From Thermanaerothrix sp034436175 (GTDB lineage: Bacteria > Chloroflexota > Anaerolineae > Anaerolineales > Anaerolineaceae): a stretch of 64,000 nt of DNA. This document shows positions 42,747-50,136 of this stretch, piece by piece; the first letter of the stretch is position 1; every line of letters begins with the position of its first letter. The translations under genes were made by a program, and so were the position numbers. The stretch is taken from contig CAYRUO010000007.1 in assembly GCA_964427505.1 (NCBI GenBank), forward strand, positions 1 through 64,000. The letters are read 5' to 3'. The notes under the pieces were generated by a model. The model made no database searches, was not told where the DNA came from, and worked only from the letters and a program-made list of their open reading frames with translations.

Positions 42747-43562
42747 ATGTCAACCCCCATTGTGCTGAGCATTGATCTAGACGGCACGCTTCTGATCGAA
42801 GAACGCGAGATACATCCCGAAGATGCCCTGGCTCTGCGCCAACCTCTACCCGTCACCCTGGTGTTTGCCACCGGGCGCTCGCTGGAAAGCGCAAGGCGGG
42901 TATTGGAACGCGCCGGACTCTACCGGGATGAACCCCTGCCTTTCCCTTTGGTCCTGCAAAACGGCGCCGCCATCTACCGCCCCGGTGAGGTTCTCGAAGA
43001 CTATTTTCCTATTCCACCTGAGGCCGAGGCCCGCTTGCACGCGCTGGTGCCGCAGTTCCCGGATGCGGCTTTCCTATGGCAGGGTTTGGATGGGGCTTAT
43101 CTGGAAGAGATCACACCCTTTGGCCTGCTGGCCGCCGAGCGCTTTGGCTTTCTCCCCCGCCCGCTGAGCGACGCCCCTGCCGGGCAGGGGTTTGGCAAAT
43201 TGATGTGCCTCTCCGATCAACGGGAGGTTCTGCAAGCCTTCGCCCAGGCCACTCAGGGTTTGCCGGTCGAGGGCAGTTTCAGTTTGGATGTAATCTATGA
43301 GGTGACGCGCCAAGGGGTGAATAAGGGATTCGGCTTGCGCGCCCTACTCCAACGTTTGGGACTGGAACACGCCCGCCTGGTTGCCGCCGGCGATGGCGAT
43401 AACGATGTGCCCATGTTTGCCTGCGCAGATCTGGCCGTTGCCCCACGCAACGCCTCACCCTTGGCGCGGGCACACGCCCATCACGTGATTGATCGCCAGC
43501 CTCACGGCCTTTTTGCGCCTATCTTTGACCTGCTCCGTGCGAAGGGATGGCTGGATCCCTAA
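42747..43562 (+). CDS. HAD superfamily hydrolase, Cof/sugar-phosphatase type
   Basis: 271 residues. Nucleophile motif S-I-D-L-D-G-T-L-L, motif II F-A-T-G-R-S, Lys in Q-G-V-N-K-G-F-G and the final acidic motif A-A-G-D-G-D-N-D. The cap is the C2 type. It removes phosphate from small metabolites. The ATG at 42747 follows AAGGA; an ATG 9 bases earlier sits inside it. It overlaps the convergent ECF ATPase gene by 4 bases. Confidence 0.88.
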   Translation: MSTPIVLSIDLDGTLLIEEREIHPEDALALRQPLPVTLVFATGRSLESARRVLERAGLYRDEPLPFPLVLQNGAAIYRPGEVLEDYFPIPPEAEARLHALVPQFPDAAFLWQGLDGAYLEEITPFGLLAAERFGFLPRPLSDAPAGQGFGKLMCLSDQREVLQAFAQATQGLPVEGSFSLDVIYEVTRQGVNKGFGLRALLQRLGLEHARLVAAGDGDNDVPMFACADLAVAPRNASPLARAHAHHVIDRQPHGLFAPIFDLLRAKGWLDP

Positions 43563-44404
43563 GCCTCGTTTTCGGCAGGTGCATTCGTCCCACGGTGATG
43601 ATCCAAACGGCGGCGCAGTGTTTCCAGAAACTGCGCCGGTGTACACACCGTCCTTTCAAACCCCAGTTGCAGACCCAAACGGGTCAACTGCGGCGGTTCA
43701 ACATAGGTTTGGGCTAAAACGTCAGCCATGCCTAAAACCGTCTCTTTCGGCCCGTCGGCCAGCACCTGCCCCTGCCCCATAACTACCACCCGCTCGAAAT
43801 TCTCGGCACAGAAGTCTATGTCATGGGTAATGGTGATAATCGTCTTCTGGCGCTGAGAGAGGGCTTCAAGGATGTGCTCAATGCGCCGGATCGTTCGCGC
43901 ATCCTGACCGGTGGTCGGCTCATCGAAGATGACAATCGGCGTATCCATTGCAACTACCGAAGCCAGGGCGACCATCTTGCGCCAAGACGGTGAAAGGTCA
44001 TAAGGGTTAACCTCGGCCTTGTCGGTCAGTTCGGCCAGGTGCAATGCCTCTTCGACCAATTGCTTGACCCGATCCGAGGGATAGCCTAAATTGCGCGGCC
44101 CAAAGGCTACTTCCTCGGCCACGGTGCGGCAGAAGAGTTGATCATCCGGGTTCTGGAAGACATACCCTACCCGTTGGGCCAAGCGATGCACCTCGACCTG
44201 AGAGGTCTCCCAATCCCCGATCAGCACGCGTCCCTGCGTCGGGCGCAGTAACCCGTTCAGGTGTTTGACCAAGGTGGTCTTGCCGGCCCCATTCTGCCCC
44301 ACAATCGCCACCCGTTCACCGGGTTCGACGGTCAGAGAGACCCCTCGTAATGCCTTGACCCCGCCGGGATATTCAAAATGCACTTCCTCAACGCGTATGC
44401 GCAT
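43559..44404 (-). CDS. ECF transporter ATPase (second A component)
   Basis: 281 residues. Walker A G-Q-N-G-A-G-K-T-T, Q-loop F-Q-N-P-D-D-Q-L-F, Walker B V-I-F-D-E-P, switch T-H-D. The signature region is unusual: S-P-S-W-R-K-M-V-A-L-A instead of the usual L-S-G-G-Q-x-x-R, so this subunit lacks the Gly-Gly. It overlaps the first A component by 17 bases. With genes to 46686 it makes a whole energy-coupling-factor importer. Confidence 0.9.
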   Translation of the reverse strand: MRIRVEEVHFEYPGGVKALRGVSLTVEPGERVAIVGQNGAGKTTLVKHLNGLLRPTQGRVLIGDWETSQVEVHRLAQRVGYVFQNPDDQLFCRTVAEEVAFGPRNLGYPSDRVKQLVEEALHLAELTDKAEVNPYDLSPSWRKMVALASVVAMDTPIVIFDEPTTGQDARTIRRIEHILEALSQRQKTIITITHDIDFCAENFERVVVMGQGQVLADGPKETVLGMADVLAQTYVEPPQLTRLGLQLGFERTVCTPAQFLETLRRRLDHHRGTNAPAENEA

Positions 44405-45257
44405 ACGCCTCCTCGACCGCACGAAAGCCTGCCACCGCCTCATCCAAAGTCACCGGTAGGCGCCGCTGTGGCGGCCAAAGACCCTCTTCAGCGGCACGGC
44501 GTGCTACGGCGGTATAACGGGAAATCCCGATACCGTACTCCGGCAGACGCGGATCGGTGAGCACCTCCGCCGGTTTGCCGCTGGCGATCACCTCGCCGTC
44601 GGCCAGCGCAATCACCCGGTCGGCATATTCGGCAATCCACTCCACTTTGTGTTCAGCCATGATGATCGTTACCCCCTGGTGTGCCAACCGGCGAATGACC
44701 TGAAAGACCTCGCGCGAGCCGATGGGATCCAATTGCGAGGTGGGTTCATCCAAAACCAGCACCTCCGGCTGCATCACCAGAATCGAAGCCAGCGCCACCC
44801 GCTGCTGCTGTCCTCCCGAAAGAGCGTACGGGGAACGGTTGGCCAGGTCCGTAATACCGGTAAGTGCCATCACTTCCTCAACACGTCGCCTCATTTCCTC
44901 CCGCGGCACACCGATGTTCTCTAAGCCGAAGGCAATCTCTTCGTAGACGGTAAACTTCGCCCCTGAAATCTGGTTGAACGGGTTTTGGAACACCAGGCCC
45001 ACTTTGAGCACCCAATCTTCCAGGCGCACACGGCGGATATCTTGCCCGGCAACGCGCACCTCACCACGTAACTCACCCTTGAAAAAATGGGGGATAAAGC
45101 CGGCCAGGGTGTAGCACAAAGTGGACTTGCCCGCGCCATTGGGCCCAATAATGGCTACAAATTCACCCGCTTCCACGGCCAGGCTGACCTCACGCAGTGC
45201 CGGGTGATCCATGGTCGGGTAGGTATAGGTCAGATGCTGTATTTCAATTACGGCCAT
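44388..45257 (-). CDS. ECF transporter ATPase (first A component)
   Basis: 289 residues. Walker A G-P-N-G-A-G-K-S-T, Q-loop F-Q-N-P-F-N-Q, intact signature A-L-S-G-G-Q-Q-Q-R-V, Walker B V-L-V-L-D-E-P-T-S-Q-L-D-P, switch A-E-H. The ATG at 45257 has GGAG upstream and overlaps the T component stop by 10 bases. It drives uptake together with its partner ATPase, which has an altered signature. Confidence 0.93.
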   Translation of the reverse strand: MAVIEIQHLTYTYPTMDHPALREVSLAVEAGEFVAIIGPNGAGKSTLCYTLAGFIPHFFKGELRGEVRVAGQDIRRVRLEDWVLKVGLVFQNPFNQISGAKFTVYEEIAFGLENIGVPREEMRRRVEEVMALTGITDLANRSPYALSGGQQQRVALASILVMQPEVLVLDEPTSQLDPIGSREVFQVIRRLAHQGVTIIMAEHKVEWIAEYADRVIALADGEVIASGKPAEVLTDPRLPEYGIGISRYTAVARRAAEEGLWPPQRRLPVTLDEAVAGFRAVEEAYAHTR

Positions 45258-46027
45258 AGCCACCGACTCCCCACCGCCAAGATCAACGCGAGCAGGCACA
45301 ACCAGCGCAACGCCCGCTCCAGTGGGCGGTCTTCGATTTCGATCAAACTGGTCTTCGGGCGCGAAGAACGAAATCCCCGCGCCTCAATGGCAATGGCGCG
45401 CTCTTCGACGTCCACCAGCGAGCCAAAGACCAGTGGACCCACAAGGGGCAAAAGTGCCCGAATGCGCCGCCCTAAACTGCCGCTGGTATCCAAACCGCGC
45501 GAACGCTGCGCATCGAGGATCGTCGCGGCTTTGGCCTGCATCTGCGGGATAATTTGCAGGGTAGACGCCAGGATATACGCCACCGAGGCCGGCAGTCCAC
45601 GCTGGGTCAGATCCAACAGCAACACCCCCGGGTGCGTGGTGAGCAAGAGCAACAAGAACGAGGATACCATCACCAAGACCCGCGTTGCCGTAAGAAAGGC
45701 GAAGCGCACGCCCTCTAATTTGACGGCGAAAATCCAAAATCCAAACAGGACCGTCTTACCGCCGGGGTAGAACAGGCTCTGCATGACAAAAAGAAAGGCA
45801 AACAGCGGCAAAAGCAAGTTCAACGTCGTGCGCAGAAATTCCCGCCCCACCTGCCCTACAAAGCTCAGCGGTAGCAGGATTAGTAGGAAAAGCAAACTGG
45901 GCAGGAACAACCCGCGTCCCAGAAACGCAACCAGGATCAGCGTGAAAGCCACCACCAGTTTGGTGGTCGGATTCAGACGGTGGAGCGGGCTGTTCCGTTC
46001 CAGGTAAAACGAAAGGCGCTCAGCCAT
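45248..46027 (-). CDS. ECF transporter transmembrane component (EcfT/CbiQ family)
   Basis: 259 residues, five to six helices. The two coupling motifs that dock in the ATPases are visible: D-A-Q-R-S-R-G-L-D and E-A-R-G-F. S-P-L-H-R-L-N-P-T-T-K-L at the start is typical. It lies between the S and A genes. Confidence 0.92.
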   Translation of the reverse strand: MAERLSFYLERNSPLHRLNPTTKLVVAFTLILVAFLGRGLFLPSLLFLLILLPLSFVGQVGREFLRTTLNLLLPLFAFLFVMQSLFYPGGKTVLFGFWIFAVKLEGVRFAFLTATRVLVMVSSFLLLLLTTHPGVLLLDLTQRGLPASVAYILASTLQIIPQMQAKAATILDAQRSRGLDTSGSLGRRIRALLPLVGPLVFGSLVDVEERAIAIEARGFRSSRPKTSLIEIEDRPLERALRWLCLLALILAVGSRWLWP

Positions 46028-46080
46028 GCCTAGGGCTTAAGAGGAATGTGGAATGGTGAAGCACAAAGCGGGAGAGCCGT

Positions 46081-46686
46081 TCAGGCTTTTTTTGGCATGA
46101 CGTTATCAGCGCGCGGGAAACGCATCAGGTAACGCCGCGACAGGCCGCGGATAATGGCGTAGGCCAGCAACGCCGTGGCAATCTTATCCACCGGCTCCAC
46201 CAGAAAGTTCGTGCTCAACACTGCACTCACCAAATCCCGCCCGGTTTGGAGCAAAAACGCCGTGATGAACGACGAGCCGCTGGCCGTGATCCCGCCATAC
46301 AGGTAAACCGCAATAGGGGTTGAGACCAACGCCGCCGTAATCGCTACCAAGAACCCGGTGATAGCCACCCCCCACCAAGTGCGGAACAAGCCGAAATGGG
46401 CGCACCACCCCGACACAAACCCGATGAACAGCGCCACCGGGAACCAGGGAAACGCATTGGGGTCAATCAGCAAACCCCAAATGATGTTGGAAAGCGTCCC
46501 CGTTAGCGCGCCGGCCCACGGCCCACAAATCGCCCCCACCAGCACCGTGCCGATGGAATCGAGATAAACCGGCAGGCGCAGTAAAACCACAATCTGCCCG
46601 ATGACCACATTGATAGCAATCGCGACCGGGATCAAGACCAGCGTCATGGTGTTGAAGTCTTTCTTGATCGAATCAATGAGTTTCAT
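46081..46686 (-). CDS. ECF transporter substrate-binding S component, nucleoside-type candidate
   Basis: 201 residues, six helices. L-R-L-P-V-Y-L-D-S-I-G-T-V-L-V-G-A and G-P-W-A-G-A-L-T-G-T-L-S-N-I-I-W-G are the conserved S-component segments. The ATG at 46686 follows AAGGAGG by 5 bases. The upstream nucleoside hydrolase gene points to a nucleoside or modified base as substrate (queuosine-type salvage is one possibility); this is inferred from the neighbour only. Confidence 0.82.
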   Translation of the reverse strand: MKLIDSIKKDFNTMTLVLIPVAIAINVVIGQIVVLLRLPVYLDSIGTVLVGAICGPWAGALTGTLSNIIWGLLIDPNAFPWFPVALFIGFVSGWCAHFGLFRTWWGVAITGFLVAITAALVSTPIAVYLYGGITASGSSFITAFLLQTGRDLVSAVLSTNFLVEPVDKIATALLAYAIIRGLSRRYLMRFPRADNVMPKKA

Positions 46687-46718
46687 CGCTTCCTCCTTGG
46701 GAATAAATACACGGCGGT

Positions 46719-47675
46719 TTATTCGGGAATAGCACGACAAAGTTGTGCCATTCGCGCCACAAAAAGACTCAGAAAACGTTCGCTATCTACGGTAAGGGCC
46801 ACCTCCATATTGGCCGGTTTGCCGGTCATGCGGTAAAAGTCGGCAAAGGTCTTGCCCATGCTGACACCACCGCTGATATCCACATCCACAAAGTGAGCCT
46901 CCGTGCCGACCAGATCCGGCGCAAATGCAACGGCCAGCGCCAGCGGATCGTTGATCACGCATCCCTCAATCTGTTGATAAGCATCATGGAATTCCATATA
47001 AAACCGCGTGGCATCGGCGATAAAACGCGCCACCGGAGAGCCAAGCGCGAGCAGATCCTTCACATGCGCCGGCTTGAGCACCACCTGATAGGTAACGTCT
47101 AGAGGCACCAAAGTGATCGGTAGGCCGGAATGATAAACAATATGGGCGGCGTGCGGATCGCAGTACACATTAAATTCGGCCAGGGGGGTCGTATTGCCCT
47201 GATGACGGATCGCACCCCCCATAATAATCACGCGGCGCAACCAATTCACCAAGCGCGGCTCCCGTCGCAACGCCATGGCCAGGTTGGTCAGCGGACCCAA
47301 AGCCACCAAGGTAATCTCGCCCGGCGCGGCGCGGGCAGTTTCAATAATCAGGTCTATCCCGTGCCGTGGATCCGGCTGACGTCGGGGCTCAGGCAAACGG
47401 GCATACCCCAAGCCGGTATCACCATGGGTTTCGGGAGCGAGCAGTAGCGGCTGTACGAGCGGGCGCTCCATACCCCGCGCTACCGGAATCTCCGGCGCGC
47501 GGGCTAAATCGAGCACCGCCAGAGCGTTGCGTACCCCCTGATCCACAGCACAATTACCGAAAACGACACTTATGCCTTCCACCTTCACCTCAGGCGATGC
47601 AAGCGCCAACAAGATCGCCAGTGCATCGTCAATCCCCGGATCGGTGTCAATTAACAGGCGCAACGGTGAAGACAT
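46719..47675 (-). CDS. Inosine/uridine-type nucleoside hydrolase
   Basis: 318 residues. Calcium and ribose motif D-T-D-P-G-I-D-D-A (10-18), G-N-C, and F-N-V-Y-C-D-P-H-A-A near 175. It splits a ribonucleoside into base and ribose. No signal peptide. It comes between the PPC-domain gene (3-base gap) and the ECF S component (32-base gap), so the three are likely co-transcribed and the substrate is probably imported by the ECF system. Confidence 0.94.
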   Translation of the reverse strand: MSSPLRLLIDTDPGIDDALAILLALASPEVKVEGISVVFGNCAVDQGVRNALAVLDLARAPEIPVARGMERPLVQPLLLAPETHGDTGLGYARLPEPRRQPDPRHGIDLIIETARAAPGEITLVALGPLTNLAMALRREPRLVNWLRRVIIMGGAIRHQGNTTPLAEFNVYCDPHAAHIVYHSGLPITLVPLDVTYQVVLKPAHVKDLLALGSPVARFIADATRFYMEFHDAYQQIEGCVINDPLALAVAFAPDLVGTEAHFVDVDISGGVSMGKTFADFYRMTGKPANMEVALTVDSERFLSLFVARMAQLCRAIPE

Positions 47676-47678
47676 TCT

Positions 47679-48092
47679 TCAATCTCCCTCGGTGACGAAA
47701 AGTTCATCATAGCCGCTTTCGGGATCAAAACGGCGCTCAAAGCGCACTCCCGGCAGTACGCCCAGCGCAATTTCCGCCGTGGTGTACACCAAACTGCCTT
47801 CCATAAGGTGACCACCCAGGGTTTGCCCCACCGCATCGGAGATGGCAATATGATAGTGAGAACCGTACACAGAAAGTGTGCCGGTCAGCGAAACGATCTC
47901 AAACTTGCCCTCAAAAAGGGTGGAACCGGGTTGATCAGCCAGGCGGAGCGCTGCTCGCCGCAAACTTCCTACACACGTCAGCACGACAGCGGCCTGAACA
48001 GCATTTTCGCGCGCCCAGGCATCCAGAGTCTGCTTAAGGTCCTGACCTGGCCGCAACCGTATAGCGACCACCTGAAGAGGCAGTTGATTCAT
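47679..48092 (-). CDS. PPC-domain (DUF296) protein
   Basis: 137 residues. The PPC/PCC core is seen: A-V-V-L-T-C-V-G-S-L-R-R-A-A-L-R, F-E-I-V-S-L-T-G-T-L, H-Y-H-I-A-I-S-D and G-H-L-M-E-G-S. These trimeric domains are DNA-binding in plants and of unclear role in bacteria. The start at 48092 is internal to a slightly longer frame. First gene of the unit nucleoside hydrolase - ECF importer, so it may be linked to nucleoside metabolism. Confidence 0.85.
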   Translation of the reverse strand: MNQLPLQVVAIRLRPGQDLKQTLDAWARENAVQAAVVLTCVGSLRRAALRLADQPGSTLFEGKFEIVSLTGTLSVYGSHYHIAISDAVGQTLGGHLMEGSLVYTTAEIALGVLPGVRFERRFDPESGYDELFVTEGD

Positions 48093-48153
48093 ACTATCTC
48101 GGTCCAATCATTCGGGGTGACACGGGAGAAAGAACACACCGCACAATCGTGAC

Positions 48154-48166
48154 TATAATTATACCA
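48154..48166. promoter_or_regulatory. Overlapping divergent -10 elements
   Basis: TATAATTATA (48154-48163) reads as TATAAT on both strands. On the minus strand TGG precedes it (extended -10, 48158-48166) and drives the PPC/nucleoside unit. On the plus strand it would serve the MFS gene 60 bases on. The two promoters cannot be occupied at once. Confidence 0.6.
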
Positions 48167-48224
48167 ACACCGCTCACATCGCTTTGCCTTTTCCACAAAG
48201 TGAAATTTCCCGCCGAGGTCCTGC

Positions 48225-49484
48225 ATGAAACGGTTGAATCGCTCTGTCTTGGGTGCTATCTCCCCTACCTTGGCTCTCTTCATGTTTGCCATGATCTTGG
48301 CCAACATCGCCTCGCGAATGGAATCGCCGATGCTCTCGCTTTACCTGCGCAACCTTGGTGCCAGCGTAGAACAGGTGGGCCTTTTCTTCACTATCGGCAT
48401 GTTTGCCCCCTTACTGCTCCAGGTTTTCGGCGGCTGGATCTCGGATTCACTGGGCTACCTGCGCACCATCGCCATCGGCAGTCTCATCGGGCTGATTGGT
48501 TCGCTGTGGTTACCCTTTGTACCCTCTTGGGAATGGGCGCTGATTGCCATCATTGCCGCGGCCATCTCCAGTGCGTTGATCTCCCCCACCTTCCGCGCCT
48601 TCATCGCCGAGCACACCAGTGAAAACAACCGCGGCAAGGTATATGGGTTGTTCGATAGCGTCTTCGGCATTGTCAATATTCTCGGCCCATTTCTGGGCGG
48701 CTTTCTGGCCGACCGATTGAGTTTTCGGGGAATGCTGTTGGTTGCAGCAGGGTTTTACGTGGTAGCGACCCTCATCCGCGTGAGCATGAGCCGCCGCGCC
48801 CGCGCCGCCGCCCAAGAGCCAGAAGGACGCCTCAACGTCACCCAACTCAAAACCAACCTGGCGCAGATGATCGGCCTGGCTACCGCCGGCGGCTTGATGA
48901 CCTGGATCCTCATCTTCGACGGCCTGCAGGATTTCAGTTTCCGTCTTAGCGATCAGTTCTACCCCATCTACCTTAAAGATCTCTACGGCTATACGACCAC
49001 CAGCGTCGGGTCGCTCTATACCATTATGGGCATCGCCGCGGCGTTGTTCAATACCGCGGGTGGCTGGATCTCCGACCGCTTCGGCGAACGTTGGGGCCTG
49101 GTGGGTGGATTGGGTATCTTCGCCGTCGCGACCGTCCTCTTCCTGGGCGGGCCGGCGTTCCCCCTGCAAGCCCTGGTATGGGGCATGTTCGGTTTAGGCC
49201 AAGCCCTTTATGCCCCGGCCTTCAATGCCCTGATCTCCAAGGTTGCTCCACGCCATCTGCGCGGCTTAGCCTTCGGATTGCTCTCGACAACGTTGGGCTT
49301 ATTCTCCCTGCCGGCACCGTACCTGGGCGGTTTGATGTGGGAAAAATGGAGTCCTTTTTGGCCGTTTATCGTCAACGCCGTTATGTTGGTCATTACTCTA
49401 CCGATCATCTGGATAACCATCCGCCCACAGCGCATCCAGCAAGAGCAAAACCGCGCCGCAGCACTGCTTAAAGAACACGCCTAA
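48225..49484 (+). CDS. Major facilitator superfamily transporter
   Basis: 419 residues, twelve membrane segments. G-G-W-I-S-D-S-L-G-Y-L-R (motif A in the first half) and G-G-W-I-S-D-R-F-G-E-R-W in the second half. D-S-V-F-G-I-V-N-I-L-G-P lies in helix 5. GAGG is 5 bases before the ATG. Substrate unknown; similar to drug or sugar exporters. Confidence 0.9.
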   Translation: MKRLNRSVLGAISPTLALFMFAMILANIASRMESPMLSLYLRNLGASVEQVGLFFTIGMFAPLLLQVFGGWISDSLGYLRTIAIGSLIGLIGSLWLPFVPSWEWALIAIIAAAISSALISPTFRAFIAEHTSENNRGKVYGLFDSVFGIVNILGPFLGGFLADRLSFRGMLLVAAGFYVVATLIRVSMSRRARAAAQEPEGRLNVTQLKTNLAQMIGLATAGGLMTWILIFDGLQDFSFRLSDQFYPIYLKDLYGYTTTSVGSLYTIMGIAAALFNTAGGWISDRFGERWGLVGGLGIFAVATVLFLGGPAFPLQALVWGMFGLGQALYAPAFNALISKVAPRHLRGLAFGLLSTTLGLFSLPAPYLGGLMWEKWSPFWPFIVNAVMLVITLPIIWITIRPQRIQQEQNRAAALLKEHA

Positions 49485-49568
49485 TCCTCCATACGCTCCA
49501 ATAACGAGGCACTTCTCCCCCCTTGCGGAATGATGACATTTTGCATCGCACAAGGGGATAAAACACAC

Positions 49569-49597
49569 TTCACCCTTATCGGGGAGTCACCTAAAAT
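49569..49597 (+). promoter_or_regulatory. Promoter of the iron operon
   Basis: TTCACC (49569-49574), 17 bases, TAAAAT (49592-49597). The start point near 49604 is just before the palindromic operator. Confidence 0.4.
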
Positions 49598-49610
49598 TAG
49601 GGCGATCTTG

Positions 49611-49627
49611 TTGCAAATCATTTGCAA
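49611..49627 (+). promoter_or_regulatory. Fur-family operator, 17-bp perfect palindrome
   Basis: TTGCAAATCATTTGCAA, an 8-1-8 inverted repeat, 14 bases before the start of the Fur-family gene. The form is that of Fur/Zur/PerR boxes; TTGCAA-N5-TTGCAA is also the form described for the nickel regulator Nur of Streptomyces. It lies just after the likely transcription start and would allow autorepression. Confidence 0.75.
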
Positions 49628-49641
49628 TAAAGGCAAATCAC

Positions 49642-50136
49642 ATGGACTGGATCGCTCAAGTCACCGAACGTTTGCGCGCCACCGGCGGGCGGATGACCGC
49701 CCAGCGCCGTCTGATTTTGGAAACCCTGGCGCAGTGCACCGACCACCCTACGGCAGAAGAGGTCTATCAGCGCGCCCGCCAGCGCGCTCCAGACCTCAAC
49801 CTCTCCACGGTGTACCGCACCCTACGCTGGCTGGAAGAATTGGGCGTGGTGGGCTCCCAGCGCTTTGAGGGCGAACGTCCGCAGGATCGGTTCGACCCGG
49901 CCATTTCTGCCAACCCGGATCACCATCATTTTCGCTGTCGCTTGTGCAACACCATTATTGAATTTCCGGCGCCGCTCTTAGATCTGCTTAAGCGCGATTT
50001 TATCGCCCATTACGGCGGCAGTATTGAAAGCGCCTCACTCATTTTTTATGGGTTGTGTCAATCCTGTTTACAAAAGGTGGAATCGTATGGCCCATTGTCA
50101 TTCAACCCCGATGCCATCCTCGATCACGCGCGATAA
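49642..50136 (+). CDS. Fur-family metal-dependent repressor
   Basis: 164 residues. Winged helix with T-A-Q-R-R-L-I-L-E-T-L and N-L-S-T-V-Y-R-T-L-R-W-L; H-H-H-F-R-C-R-L-C (Cys99, Cys102) and C-Q-S-C (Cys139, Cys142) form the structural zinc site. The link to feoB and feoA suggests iron sensing. The operator form leaves nickel, zinc or manganese open. It overlaps feoB by 50 bases. Confidence 0.92.
   Translation: MDWIAQVTERLRATGGRMTAQRRLILETLAQCTDHPTAEEVYQRARQRAPDLNLSTVYRTLRWLEELGVVGSQRFEGERPQDRFDPAISANPDHHHFRCRLCNTIIEFPAPLLDLLKRDFIAHYGGSIESASLIFYGLCQSCLQKVESYGPLSFNPDAILDHAR

Noticed and set aside
48089..48226. A 45-codon minus-strand frame with C-x2-C-x7-C-x2-C, ending in ATGA overlap with the PPC gene
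   Set aside because: The divergent promoter pair at 48154-48166 lies inside it, and it has no ribosome binding site. The Cys pattern resembles a zinc ribbon but is likely chance.
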